Of a stretch of DNA of 64,000 nucleotides, positions 46,960 through 56,114 are shown in pieces; the first letter of the stretch is position 1, and every line of letters begins with the position of its first letter. The DNA is taken from contig CAJXKA010000001.1 in assembly GCA_913055655.1 (NCBI GenBank), positions 248,001 through 312,000 on the forward strand, read 5' to 3'. The DNA comes from an uncultured Oceanospirillales bacterium (GTDB lineage Bacteria; Pseudomonadota; Gammaproteobacteria; Xanthomonadales; SZUA-36). Below the pieces are notes generated by a model. The model searched no databases, was not told the DNA's origin, and saw only the letters and a list, made by a program, of their open reading frames with translations. The translations under genes were made by a program, and so were the position numbers.

Positions 46960-47708
46960 GTGCGGCCGTGGAGAAAGTGCTGGAAGTGAGCCATGTCGGC
47001 TTTTCGTACCACACGCGGACGAATTTTGGGCGGCATCACCGTATCGAGGCCCTGACCGACGTCAGTTTCGATCTGCTGCATGGCGAGACGCTGGGGCTGA
47101 TCGGCCGGAACGGTTGCGGGAAATCCACGCTCTTGAAATTGCTTTCCGGCATCTACCGGCCGGAGCGGGGCACCATCACGCGACACTGCGCGAGCGTCTC
47201 ACTGCTTTCGCTGGCGATTGGATTCGACCCGCAGTTGTCGGGTTCGCAGAACCTGATCCTGTCCTGCATGTTCCTCGGGCACAGCCGCCAGGCGGCGATG
47301 GCGCATCACGATGAAATCGTCGAGTTTTCCGGGCTTGGGCAGTTCATCAACGAGCCGGTGAAATCCTATTCTTCCGGCATGAAAGCGCGCCTGGGATTTG
47401 CCGTGGGCCTGACGATGAAAGTCGATGTGCTCCTGATTGACGAGGTGCTGGGCGTCGGCGATGAGTCCTTTCGCCGCAAGGCGGTCAGGGCGATGAAAGA
47501 CCGTATCGAATCCGATCAGTCCGTCGTGCTGGTTTCGCATTCCCTGGACCGGATGAAGGGCCTCTGCGACCGGATCATCTGGCTTGAGGACGGTGAGATC
47601 GTTCAGGTCGGGGATCCCGAAGCCGTTACCACCGCCTATCTCGAAGCTATGGAAGACTCCGAATCCGTTGGCAACCGCGCGGCACAGGCGAGCGGTGGGC
47701 CCGGCTGA
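46956..47708 (+). CDS. wzt: ABC polysaccharide export ATPase (Wzt-like)
   Basis: 250 residues with Walker A LIGRNGCGKSTLLKLL, signature KSYSSGMKARLGFAVG and Walker B VLLIDEVLGVGD. This is the short Wzt form without the C-terminal carbohydrate-binding domain, so polymer termination would not depend on a cap recognised by Wzt. It overlaps wzm by ATGA and the next GT2 gene by 14 bp. Confidence 0.92.
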   Translation: MSAAVEKVLEVSHVGFSYHTRTNFGRHHRIEALTDVSFDLLHGETLGLIGRNGCGKSTLLKLLSGIYRPERGTITRHCASVSLLSLAIGFDPQLSGSQNLILSCMFLGHSRQAAMAHHDEIVEFSGLGQFINEPVKSYSSGMKARLGFAVGLTMKVDVLLIDEVLGVGDESFRRKAVRAMKDRIESDQSVVLVSHSLDRMKGLCDRIIWLEDGEIVQVGDPEAVTTAYLEAMEDSESVGNRAAQASGGPG

Positions 47709-48543
47709 ACCCAGCCCGGGTTTGAACGGTGATCGACCGGACGTCACGGTCGTCATGGCGACCCATAACCGCGCCGGACTGATCCGGCGGGCCGCCGAAT
47801 CTGTTCTTGCCCAGGAAGATGTTTCACTTGAACTGGTCATCGTCGACGATGGCTCGAGTGACGACACCCCCTCGGTGCTGTCTGAACTCTCGGCTGACCC
47901 CCGTGTAAAGGTGATGACCCATACCCGGAATCGCGGGCTACCGGCGTCCCTGAATGACGGTATTGCCAACGGCCGCGGCAAGCTGGTTGCGCGGATTGAT
48001 GACGACGACGTCTGGACAGCCCCGGACAAGCTGGCTCGCCAGGTACGGGCGTTCAAAGCGCATCCGCAACTGGGCCTGTTGGGCACGGCCTATGTCGATG
48101 AGGGCGGCCAGGTGGCGTCAAACCCGCAGGAGGATGCGGCGATTCGCGCCCAATTGTTGTTCCGTTGCCCGTTCTGTCACTCTTCAATTGTCATGCGACG
48201 GGACGCATACGAGCTCGCGGGTCGGTACGATGAGTCACTGCCCTACGCCGAGGACTGGGACCTGTGGCTTCGCATCGGGCGTAACTGGAAGCTGGGCAAC
48301 CTGGACGACGTTTGCGTGGTTCGGCATCGTGGGGAGGCGACGTTGTCGGAGCGCTATTTTCATCGGCAGCTGGACATGGCGACTGCGTTTGCGAGGCGAT
48401 ACGCAGGGGACTATCCCCGGCCAGGGCTCGCGCGAATCTATCATCGGGTGAGCCAGCTATTCTTCAGGCTGGCCCCCGTCGGAGGTGTGTTGCATCGTGG
48501 CTTGCAGGGCGCCTTTGAAACCGTTTTCAGGTTGCGGCGTTGA
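47695..48543 (+). CDS. GT2-family glycosyltransferase
   Basis: 282 residues from the GTG at 47695 inside the wzt end; the open frame upstream lies in wzt and has no family sequence. Motifs are VVMATHNRAGLIRRAAE, LVIVDDGSSDDT and the metal motif RIDDDDVWTA (about residue 100), then SLPYAEDWDLWLRIG. Inverting GT2 enzyme; sugar unknown. Confidence 0.88.
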   Translation: MGPAEPSPGLNGDRPDVTVVMATHNRAGLIRRAAESVLAQEDVSLELVIVDDGSSDDTPSVLSELSADPRVKVMTHTRNRGLPASLNDGIANGRGKLVARIDDDDVWTAPDKLARQVRAFKAHPQLGLLGTAYVDEGGQVASNPQEDAAIRAQLLFRCPFCHSSIVMRRDAYELAGRYDESLPYAEDWDLWLRIGRNWKLGNLDDVCVVRHRGEATLSERYFHRQLDMATAFARRYAGDYPRPGLARIYHRVSQLFFRLAPVGGVLHRGLQGAFETVFRLRR

Positions 48544-48546
48544 CGG

Positions 48547-49887
48547 TCAACACGAAGGGATTTTGCCTTCCATTTGGGCCTGCCTGGCGTGCTGGAACCG
48601 GTTTGCGAGTTCCGACACGATAGGCTCCACCCAGCGTCGGGTGACATCCACCGGGTCTTCCTGGTCAGGGGGCGCGCCGCCCATGGGCTTCAGGCGGTCG
48701 GCCCGGGTCGCTTCCAACACGTCAATCAGCAGGTCCTGCTTGCGGGGCGGGAGTCGATGAATCGCCAGCAGTGCATACAGCTGGCGGTCGGCGTGGATGT
48801 CGGCGCCAGGTATGAAACGTCCGATGTACCCCAGGGCGAGCCTGGCTGCGCGTCGAAGTCGAATGGCGAGGGTAGCCTGCCCGCTTCGTTGTGCCGGCGT
48901 GATGGCGTCCTGCGCCTGGATGACGTTGTTCAGCAGGCGTTGGATGACCGGAATGACGATCTCCGTGTACAGCTCGGGTGCTGGTGGCAGTCCGATATCC
49001 GGCTGGGCGTTGTCATCACCAGGTAATGGCGCCTCGAACAACGGAGCGCCTGGTTCTGCGCCGAACCACTGTTCGGCGACCTGCGCATTTGATTTTGAAT
49101 AGGCATCCACCAGCTTGCGACGCTCACGCTCCGACCAGAAATGCCGCACCGTGTCCCGGCCCCTGGCCCTGAACGTGTTGACGACTGTCCTGACAACAAC
49201 CAGCCTGGCGGCCCCGTGCTTGTCGTAAAGGTCCAGGTGGCGCAGGAACTCGACAGCCTGGGGTGGTGCGGAGTCATTCGCCTCGGCCACGCTGTCTGTG
49301 AGGGCGTCGGCGTTGATTCCGCAGGTGCGCGCGAAATCCCGCGTCAGCGAGCCGTCGAGTCGACCGCGCTCGAAAACCCGGGGCACGACGTGTTCGCGGC
49401 CAAATGCGGCGGACCAGCGGGCGAGCAGGTCGGCATAGTCGATCCAGTAGAACGATGGCCGTTCGGCCAGGAAGTCGTTACGGTCACACTGGCTGAGCTC
49501 GCGATTCCAGGGCCACTTGACGTGCTGGTTGTACCAGCTTTCCATCCACTGGTCCTGCCGCCGCAGGTAGCAGACCACGGTGACATCGAAGTGCGTTTTC
49601 AGGTCGGCGAGGATCTCCGGTTTGCGGAGTACCGAAAAATCTTCGCCGCTGACCACCACGGACTGAATGTCGTCACCGGCGGCGTCCCGGACCAGGTCGC
49701 TGATAAACCGTTCCGGTTTCAGTTTGCCGGAATGCAGCTTCCAGGCAAGATCGGTATGCATCAGGCGCCCGAACGCGTAGCGAACACCCTGGCGGCGCAG
49801 CGCAACCAGGTTGGCATGGAGCCAGTTCTGGATGCTCGTCGTCCCGGTCCGGTGGACGCCGATATGCAGATAAAGTCGTTTCTTCAT
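48547..49887 (-). CDS. P-loop sulfotransferase-like protein
   Basis: 446 residues. LYLHIGVHRTGTTSIQNWL at the N terminus matches the PAPS 5' loop and YLRRQDQWMESWYNQ (about 130) the 3' region. It is a paralogue of the product at 22450-23382, which has the same two segments. The C-terminal ~150 residues are helical and without motif. The ATG shares its A with the stop of the GT14 fusion gene (TAATG), so the two are coupled. Confidence 0.8.
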   Translation of the reverse strand: MKKRLYLHIGVHRTGTTSIQNWLHANLVALRRQGVRYAFGRLMHTDLAWKLHSGKLKPERFISDLVRDAAGDDIQSVVVSGEDFSVLRKPEILADLKTHFDVTVVCYLRRQDQWMESWYNQHVKWPWNRELSQCDRNDFLAERPSFYWIDYADLLARWSAAFGREHVVPRVFERGRLDGSLTRDFARTCGINADALTDSVAEANDSAPPQAVEFLRHLDLYDKHGAARLVVVRTVVNTFRARGRDTVRHFWSERERRKLVDAYSKSNAQVAEQWFGAEPGAPLFEAPLPGDDNAQPDIGLPPAPELYTEIVIPVIQRLLNNVIQAQDAITPAQRSGQATLAIRLRRAARLALGYIGRFIPGADIHADRQLYALLAIHRLPPRKQDLLIDVLEATRADRLKPMGGAPPDQEDPVDVTRRWVEPIVSELANRFQHARQAQMEGKIPSC

Positions 49888-51509
49888 TAATTGCGGGCCT
49901 GGCGCGCTTCGGTGATCCCGGTGATGAATGCCGTCATGCTTTCAGCCAGTGGTTGCGCGCCCCCGGTCGATTCAAGTGCAACGACCTGGTGCGGCACGCC
50001 TGTTTGGCGCGCGAGGTCGGCGACGGCCAGGAGTTGTTGCCGGGCGCGGTCACCGCGCGTTCGTTGTTCCAGCCTCTGGTAAGGGTCGCCGGCCTGTCCA
50101 GGGCCGGCGCCGGGGTCGGCGGGAGGCACGATGATGAGAAGGTGTGCATTCGGGTCGCTCGCATGAATCGCGGTGATGTCAACGTCCTCCGGCTTGTCCT
50201 GGCGGGTCACGGGGACGTTCGCCTGTCCTGGCCTTAACAAGTAGGCAACGATGGAGCCGGCCGCGTCGTTGACAAGGTCGGCGACCAGGCTGGTCGGCGA
50301 CTGGTCACGGATGGCCGTGTCCGTTGGACGATAGCCGCCATGGTAGTGGCTCCCCTCGGCGAGGTGCACGGCGTCGGCGGCCATGAGCTCACCGTGGCAA
50401 ACAACGCCCGGCTGCTCTTTCAGCAATTTCCTGGCAATCTCCAGCGTCCCGGTATTGTCGCCGATAACGACGACATAGGGGCGAGCATTCCAGCCGAGGT
50501 CGCCCAGCCCCGGGCGCCCAGGGTCAGGGCGAAGCATACGCCTGACGCCGCTAAAGCCCTGCGCGTGGGCGGCAAGGTGGCGGTCGTACTCCGGTAGCGG
50601 CATCGTTTTGGCCGTCAGCGCCGGCGTTCGCTGACCGGCCGAGTCACATGCAACCTTGTCCAGCGCATCTCGCAACTTCTCCGCACGGGGCGAGACCTTG
50701 CGGGCGAAAAAGTAGGGTTGTCCGGCCAGCAGGTCCACATGGTCGTCATGGAACACCAGGGGCACGCCATTGCGATCGAAGCGGTAGAGCGTGAGGTGAC
50801 GTGAATCAATCCGGTCGCTCCGGTCGACGACCTTGCGCACCAGGGTCTGGAAGAGCAGTTCGTCGGGCACCCAGGTGGTGCGGAAGAAGCGCTGGAGCGC
50901 AGGTTCACGGGCCGCTTCCAGGATAGCGGCGCAGGTCGGCCAGGTCAGTGTCCACCACTGTGACCCCATGTGGGGCTGCAGGCCCTGTGGAAATGACCGC
51001 CTCAGGCCCAGGAACCGCTGCACGCGCAGCTGCAGGTCGAACAGCGCAGGATGGGTTTTCCAGCTGATCCAGTGGCGGTACCGCCAGCGGTCTTCCTGCA
51101 GACCCTGGGTCACCCAGCGTTGTGTCCTGGCGTTGACGCTTTCGATAAATTCGCGTCCCCGATTACGCTCCAGGAATGACACCAGTTCGTCCAGTGGGCG
51201 GATCGGGTAATCGGCGCCAGACACCAGGTAGACGTAATCGGGCGGCGTTTCCAGGCCGGCGATGGCTTCCAGGCCGTTCAGCGTGGCCTGCACCATGGAC
51301 CACTGTCCCCAGTCAACCTGCTCGCGCTTCGCTCGCAGCACGCGTGCCGGTTCGGCATCAAGCGCCCGGTCGAAATCGCGGATAAATGCAGCCCCGGACC
51401 TGGCGTCCGCGTGCAGGCAGACATCGGCGCCCTGTTGAAGCAACCGGTCTGCCAGGCGCGCGCACAGTGCCGGCTGGTCGTGCGCGAGGATGAGAAATGC
51501 GACCTTCAT
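49887..51509 (-). CDS. GT14-type glycosyltransferase with C-terminal sulfotransferase-like domain
   Basis: 540 residues. Residues 1-270 are a GT14 (core-2/I-branching or xylosyltransferase-like) domain: AFLILAHDQPALCARLADRL, VDWGQWSMVQATLNGLEA, YLVSGADYPIRP and TTWVPDELLFQTLV. A C-terminal part from about 330 has VVVIGDNTGTLEIARKLL and VVCHGELM, resembling a degenerate sulfotransferase P-loop and the ELM/ELF segment. The P-loop has lost the usual basic residue (DNTGT for x-RSGT), so catalysis is doubtful. The two-part structure recalls GT14 proteins of other proteobacteria that carry an extra domain. Confidence 0.78.
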   Translation of the reverse strand: MKVAFLILAHDQPALCARLADRLLQQGADVCLHADARSGAAFIRDFDRALDAEPARVLRAKREQVDWGQWSMVQATLNGLEAIAGLETPPDYVYLVSGADYPIRPLDELVSFLERNRGREFIESVNARTQRWVTQGLQEDRWRYRHWISWKTHPALFDLQLRVQRFLGLRRSFPQGLQPHMGSQWWTLTWPTCAAILEAAREPALQRFFRTTWVPDELLFQTLVRKVVDRSDRIDSRHLTLYRFDRNGVPLVFHDDHVDLLAGQPYFFARKVSPRAEKLRDALDKVACDSAGQRTPALTAKTMPLPEYDRHLAAHAQGFSGVRRMLRPDPGRPGLGDLGWNARPYVVVIGDNTGTLEIARKLLKEQPGVVCHGELMAADAVHLAEGSHYHGGYRPTDTAIRDQSPTSLVADLVNDAAGSIVAYLLRPGQANVPVTRQDKPEDVDITAIHASDPNAHLLIIVPPADPGAGPGQAGDPYQRLEQRTRGDRARQQLLAVADLARQTGVPHQVVALESTGGAQPLAESMTAFITGITEARQARN

Positions 51510-51513
51510 CGGC

Positions 51514-52560
51514 TCAGAACCACCGCCCGGTGTTCATGAATCCCAGGGTCACCAGTTGACGCCAGTTTTCAAAACGAACCGAACGTTCATAGTGCAGGTT
51601 CAGCGGCCCTTCCTCGAAACGTGAGTGATACTGGCGGTATTCGAACGAATTGTCCCAGTGTTCGCCGCGCGTCATTTCTTCACGCACCTTGTCATCGAGC
51701 AGGGAAAAATACTTGAAGTGCAACAGGCAGCCCGTCGGGGAATCGTAGGTTTCCGCGTGCGGAATGTTCAGATGTGTCGGTACGAGCTGGTGCATCGACA
51801 GGAAATAACTGTAGCTCCAGTGCCACTTCACGAAAGGTGTTTTGTGAATCGAAGGCGCCGAGTCTGGTCGGTCAGCGAAGAAGATGCGTCGGCGGACACC
51901 GCCCTGGACTTTCACCTCGCGAAGCCATCCCGGGGCCTGGTAATAGCCTGTTCCGTCGAAGTATGGCGCCACCTGGACCGGGTCGTCGCCCTCTGTGTAA
52001 AGGGTCTCGTTGATCGGGCGGTCGCTGTACATGTCCAGCATGACGCAACACAGGCTGCGGCGATTTTCGGACTCAAGAAAGCTCGCGAGGTCCTGCAGTT
52101 TGCGGCTGTCCCGGTACGGAAACACCAGGAATTCATCGGGGTCGCAGGTCACGCACCAGTGATCGCGCCCAAACCGGCGCAACAAGTGGTTGAGCCAGTG
52201 CATGCCGAAATTCGCCGCGCTGTAGCTGGCCTCGGTATACCAGACCGACACGTCATCCATGCCGGCAACGAGTGCCTGGAAACCGTCATCCGAGCCGTTA
52301 TCAACCAGCAGGAAATGTGAAACGCCGAGTTCGCGGTAGTAATCCAGGAAATACGGCATCCGCACGCATTCGTTTCTCAACGTCGCGAACAGCAGGATGT
52401 CGCCGCGCCCAATGCTTTTCGTGTTGTCCTGGACGCTTCGCAGGGAAAACCCGTGTCGCACCGACTGCATCAACCGGATGATCATGTACCCCGGTTCCTG
52501 CAGCCGTTGACGGAGCAGGTCAAGCACGGCGAGCGGTAGTTTCAGCAATTGAGTCAGCAA
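51514..52560 (-). CDS. GT2_4-type glycosyltransferase
   Basis: 348 residues, paralogue of the product at 13671-14699. LFATLRNECVRMPYFLDYY, FLLVDNGSDDGFQAL and the motif TCDPDEFLVFP (about residue 140) form the GT-A core. C-terminal HWSYSYFLSMHQLVPTHLN and HWDNSFEYRQYHSRF match the paralogue. Cytoplasmic, sugar unknown. It overlaps rmlC by 7 bp. Confidence 0.82.
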   Translation of the reverse strand: MLTQLLKLPLAVLDLLRQRLQEPGYMIIRLMQSVRHGFSLRSVQDNTKSIGRGDILLFATLRNECVRMPYFLDYYRELGVSHFLLVDNGSDDGFQALVAGMDDVSVWYTEASYSAANFGMHWLNHLLRRFGRDHWCVTCDPDEFLVFPYRDSRKLQDLASFLESENRRSLCCVMLDMYSDRPINETLYTEGDDPVQVAPYFDGTGYYQAPGWLREVKVQGGVRRRIFFADRPDSAPSIHKTPFVKWHWSYSYFLSMHQLVPTHLNIPHAETYDSPTGCLLHFKYFSLLDDKVREEMTRGEHWDNSFEYRQYHSRFEEGPLNLHYERSVRFENWRQLVTLGFMNTGRWF

Positions 52561-53129
52561 ACCGGGTTTCCCGGGTCGACGTCCAGCTTCCGCAGCGCCT
52601 CGCGCAATGCGTCAAGCCGCGGCAGTTGCTGGTCCTTGACGCTCAGCTCGGGTGCATCGATCGGCCATTCGATACTCACTTCAGGATCATCCCACCGCAA
52701 CCCGGCTTCACCGCCCGGGTCGTAATAGTCGGTGCACTTGTAGCTGACATCCGCCATATCGGACATGACCTGGAAGCCATGGGCAAACCCGGGTGGGATG
52801 TACATCTGGCGGAGGTTGTCGTCGTCCAGCATCGCGCCCACCCACTGGCCGAAGGTCGGTGAGTCCGGGCGGACATCGACGGCAACATCGAATATCCGGC
52901 CGCGCGAACAGCGCACCAGTTTGCCCTGCGGGCGACGCCACTGCAGGTGCATGCCGCGCAAGACGCCCCGGGTCGAGCGGCTGTGGTTGTCCTGCACGAA
53001 GTCCACGCCGGGAATCGCCGAGGCGAACAGGTCGGCGCGAAACGTTTCCACGAAAAAGCCGCGCGCGTCGCCGTGCACCTGCGGCTGCAGGACCAGGACA
53101 CCGGGCAGGCGCGTCTCGATTACGTCCAC
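52554..53129 (-). CDS. rmlC: dTDP-4-dehydrorhamnose 3,5-epimerase
   Basis: 191 residues, normal for RmlC. The catalytic region [13 protein letters not shown] and the N-terminal [19 protein letters not shown] are diagnostic. It acts third in dTDP-L-rhamnose synthesis. The order is rmlB-rmlA-rmlC; an rmlD reductase is not seen in the window. It overlaps rmlA by 10 bp. Confidence 0.95.
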   Translation of the reverse strand: MDVIETRLPGVLVLQPQVHGDARGFFVETFRADLFASAIPGVDFVQDNHSRSTRGVLRGMHLQWRRPQGKLVRCSRGRIFDVAVDVRPDSPTFGQWVGAMLDDDNLRQMYIPPGFAHGFQVMSDMADVSYKCTDYYDPGGEAGLRWDDPEVSIEWPIDAPELSVKDQQLPRLDALREALRKLDVDPGNPVC

Positions 53130-54013
53130 GGCGCTTTCCCGATCAGCGCGGCCAGGTAGTCGCCATAACCACTTTTCCGCAGTGGCTCTGCGAGTTTCAG
53201 GACCTGCTCGGCGTCAATCCAGCCGTTGCCGAAGGCGATTTCCTCGGGGCAGGCGACTTTCAGGCCCTGGCGGCGTTCCAGCGTCTGGATAAAGTGGGCC
53301 GCCTCGAGCATGGCGTCGAAGGTGCCGGTGTCCAACCAGGCCATGCCGCGGCCCATCCGGTGGACGTCCAGCCGGCCGCGCGCCAGGTAGGCGCGGTTGA
53401 CGTCGGTGATTTCCAGTTCACCGCGAGCGGAGGGCTTGATGCCGCGTGCGATGTCGACGACCTGGTTGTCGTAAAAATAGAGCCCCGTCACCGCGAATGA
53501 GCTTTTCGGCTCAGTCGGTTTTTCCTCGATGCTCTGCGCCACGCCCTCCGCGTCGAAGTCGACGACGCCGAAATCCTGCGGATTGCTGACCGGGTAGGCG
53601 AACACGGAGGCACCGGATGATTGTGCCATGGCATCGCGCAGTAGTTCCGGAAAGCCGTGCCCGAAGAACAGGTTGTCGCCCAGGATCAGGGCGCAGTCGT
53701 CATCACCAATGAAGTCGGCACCGATGATGAAAGCCTGCGCCAGGCCGTCGGGGGAGGGCTGCACGGCATAGGACAGGTTGATGCCCCATTGGGCGCCATC
53801 GCCCAGCATCTGCGCGAAGCGGTCGGTGTCGTCGGGCGTGGAAATGACCAGGATGTCGCGGATGCCCGCCTGCATCAGCGTGCTCAGCGGGTAGTAAATC
53901 ATCGGTTTGTCATAGACGGGCAGCAACTGCTTGCACACGCCCCGGGTGACCGGGTGCAGGCGGGTGCCGGAGCCGCCGGCCAGGATGATGCCTTTCCGCG
54001 CGTCGGTGCTCAT
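53120..54013 (-). CDS. rmlA: Glucose-1-phosphate thymidylyltransferase
   Basis: 297 residues from the ATG at 54013, in ATGA overlap with rmlB. The signature [19 protein letters not shown] and [18 protein letters not shown] are typical of RmlA. It makes dTDP-glucose from glucose-1-phosphate and dTTP. The upstream frame extension to 54067 lies in rmlB. Confidence 0.96.
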   Translation of the reverse strand: MSTDARKGIILAGGSGTRLHPVTRGVCKQLLPVYDKPMIYYPLSTLMQAGIRDILVISTPDDTDRFAQMLGDGAQWGINLSYAVQPSPDGLAQAFIIGADFIGDDDCALILGDNLFFGHGFPELLRDAMAQSSGASVFAYPVSNPQDFGVVDFDAEGVAQSIEEKPTEPKSSFAVTGLYFYDNQVVDIARGIKPSARGELEITDVNRAYLARGRLDVHRMGRGMAWLDTGTFDAMLEAAHFIQTLERRQGLKVACPEEIAFGNGWIDAEQVLKLAEPLRKSGYGDYLAALIGKAPWT

Positions 54014-55074
54014 GATGCCGCTCCCAGTCGCTGCAGGCGGTAGCGGCCGTCCAGCACGCGTTGCCACCAGTCGCGGTTGTCCAGGTACCAGGCGACGGTT
54101 TTGCGCAGGCCCGAGCCGAAGTCTTCTTCGGGCATCCAGCCCAGTTCATCGCGAATGCGCCGGGCGTCGATGGCATAACGGCGGTCGTGCCCGGGCCGGT
54201 CGTCGACGTGCGTGATCAGGTCGTGATAGCGCTCAATACCCTCCGGCAGGTCCGGCGCGAGTTCCTCCAGCAGGGCGCAGATCATCCTCACCACGTCGAT
54301 ATTGCGGGCCTCGTTCCAGCCGCCGATGTTGTAGGTGCGGCCGGTTTCGCCGCCCCTGAACACGGCGTGCAGCGCGCGCGCGTGGTCATCGACAAAGAGC
54401 CAGTCGCGCACCTGGTGGCCATTGCCGTAAATCGGTAGTGGCTTGCCGGCCAGTGCGTTGAGGATCATGTGCGGGATGAGTTTCTCCGGAAACTGGTTCG
54501 GGCCGTAGTTGTTCGAGCAGTTACTGACCAGCACCGGCAGGTCGAAGGTCCGGCCCCAGGCGCGCGCCAGGTGGTCGGAGCCCGCCTTGGTGGCGGCGTA
54601 AGGCGAGCTTGGCCTGTAGGCATCGGTCTCGCGAAACGCCGGGTCATCCGCTTCCAGGTCGCCGTAGACCTCGTCGGTGGAGACGTGCAGGAAACGGAAA
54701 GCGTTTTTTTCTGCGCCTTCGAGACCCGCCAACCAGGCACGTGCGGTCTCCAGCAGGGTGTAGGTGCCGACCAGGTTGGTCTGGATAAAGTCGCCGGGGC
54801 CGTCGATGGAGCGGTCGACGTGGCTCTCGGCGGCCAGGTGAATCACGCCGGAAGGCCGGTGTTTTTCGAATACCCGCTCAAGGGCGGCACGATCGCAGAT
54901 GTCCACCTGCTCAAAGGTGTAGCCGGGCTTGTCCGCGACGGTGGCCAGCGATTCCAGGTTGCCGGCGTAGGTCAGGCGGTCGACATTGACGACGCGCTCA
55001 CCGGCCGTGTTGACAAGGTGCCGGACCAGCGCCGAGCCGATAAAGCCGGCGCCGCCGGTGACGAGAATGCTCAT
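54010..55074 (-). CDS. rmlB: dTDP-glucose 4,6-dehydratase
   Basis: 354 residues, short-chain dehydrogenase fold with the NAD site [17 protein letters not shown], the catalytic TDEVYGDLE and [11 protein letters not shown] (Tyr-x3-Lys). It forms dTDP-4-keto-6-deoxyglucose. First gene of the rmlBAC set. Confidence 0.96.
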   Translation of the reverse strand: MSILVTGGAGFIGSALVRHLVNTAGERVVNVDRLTYAGNLESLATVADKPGYTFEQVDICDRAALERVFEKHRPSGVIHLAAESHVDRSIDGPGDFIQTNLVGTYTLLETARAWLAGLEGAEKNAFRFLHVSTDEVYGDLEADDPAFRETDAYRPSSPYAATKAGSDHLARAWGRTFDLPVLVSNCSNNYGPNQFPEKLIPHMILNALAGKPLPIYGNGHQVRDWLFVDDHARALHAVFRGGETGRTYNIGGWNEARNIDVVRMICALLEELAPDLPEGIERYHDLITHVDDRPGHDRRYAIDARRIRDELGWMPEEDFGSGLRKTVAWYLDNRDWWQRVLDGRYRLQRLGAAS

Positions 55075-55193
55075 GTGGACGGAATCCTGGTGTTTTTTCC
55101 GGGAAACACCCCGGCGATTCGATCAATTCAGCGGCGGCCATTATAGTGAAAATTGCCCTGCGCTTGTGGCGCCGCCGGTGATGCAGGGGCACA

Positions 55194-56114
55194 TTACCAG
55201 CCGTCCTTAACGGCTCCCGGTACAGGCGAAAGCGTCGCCAGGCGCCCTGGAGGAACGAATTCCCGCGCGATGCCCGTGACGGCATCGATGGCCGCCGCGC
55301 TCAGCCGGGAACGCCAGATCGACGCCATTTCCCCGCTGCGCTTGCGCGTGCTGCCGCGATCGCGGCTGCTGGCGCTGGTGCCAGGGCTGGAGCGCCTGAA
55401 GGCTTCGCGATGAAACGGCCAGCCTAGCGCGCCGGCTATCGCTTCGAACTGCAGTTCCGGGTCAGTGCAGATTGCCTCGTAAGGCCAGAACAGCCATTCC
55501 GGGTGTTGTGCGGCCTGGTTCAGGAAAACACGGTGCAGCGCGCCCCAGAACGCACCCTTGCGCAGCCAGGGGTCGTGACGTGCCGCGCGTAACGTGTCTT
55601 CGAACTCTCCCAGGTGCTCACTGACCAACTTCGGCTGTGAAAGCAGGCGGTCGATGCGGAAATCCCAGCCCAGGCCGTCAAGGCTGGAGGCGAAACCGCA
55701 GGGATGGCGGTGAATGACCAGCACGGACGGCGCGAACCGCCGGCTCAGCCAGCCTGTGAGCAGGCAGGCCGTCGGGTCCTTGACCAGGAGACGATCTGTG
55801 GAGGCGACGGCCGAGCGAAAGTAGCCGCGGTAAGCGGCCCTCGCCAGTTGCTTCGCGCCCTGTCGGCCCTGGAGCGCCCGCCGGGCAGTTTCGGTGACCA
55901 GCGGCTGCGGGTTCGCATCCGCCGGCAGGTAGCGAAAATGCCCGAAGCGACCTTTCAGCCGCGGCGCCCATTGCGGGTTGAACGGCTCGTAGACATAACG
56001 GGCGCCCAGCGCGGCACTGAGCGCCTGGCCGGCCCAGGACGACCCGCACCGCGGCGCTCCGGTAACGAAGAGCCGGGTGCGGGTGTGGCTGTCCTGGGAA
56101 TCGCCGGGGTTCAG
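55194..56114 (-). CDS. Sulfotransferase without ATG/GTG/TTG start codon
   Basis: The reading frame gives 306 residues if started at the CTG at 56114-56112. The PAPS loop LFVTGAPRCGSSWAGQAL begins about residue 16 and HRHPCGFASSL near 135 fits the 3' site, with YVYEPFNPQWAPRL between. Codon by codon I found no stop or shift between these motifs, so it is not a broken gene. There is no ATG, GTG or TTG between the motif start and the peptidase region. The CTG overlaps the M3 peptidase stop (CTGA), like ATGA and GTGA overlaps elsewhere. Starting at the GTG at 55724 would remove the P-loop. Confidence 0.75.
   Translation of the reverse strand: MNPGDSQDSHTRTRLFVTGAPRCGSSWAGQALSAALGARYVYEPFNPQWAPRLKGRFGHFRYLPADANPQPLVTETARRALQGRQGAKQLARAAYRGYFRSAVASTDRLLVKDPTACLLTGWLSRRFAPSVLVIHRHPCGFASSLDGLGWDFRIDRLLSQPKLVSEHLGEFEDTLRAARHDPWLRKGAFWGALHRVFLNQAAQHPEWLFWPYEAICTDPELQFEAIAGALGWPFHREAFRRSSPGTSASSRDRGSTRKRSGEMASIWRSRLSAAAIDAVTGIAREFVPPGRLATLSPVPGAVKDGW

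Noticed and set aside
55194-55724. Short sulfotransferase fragment starting at GTG, or a frameshifted pseudogene
   Set aside because: The frame is open upstream and contains the missing P-loop with no stop or shift, so the full-length reading is preferred.
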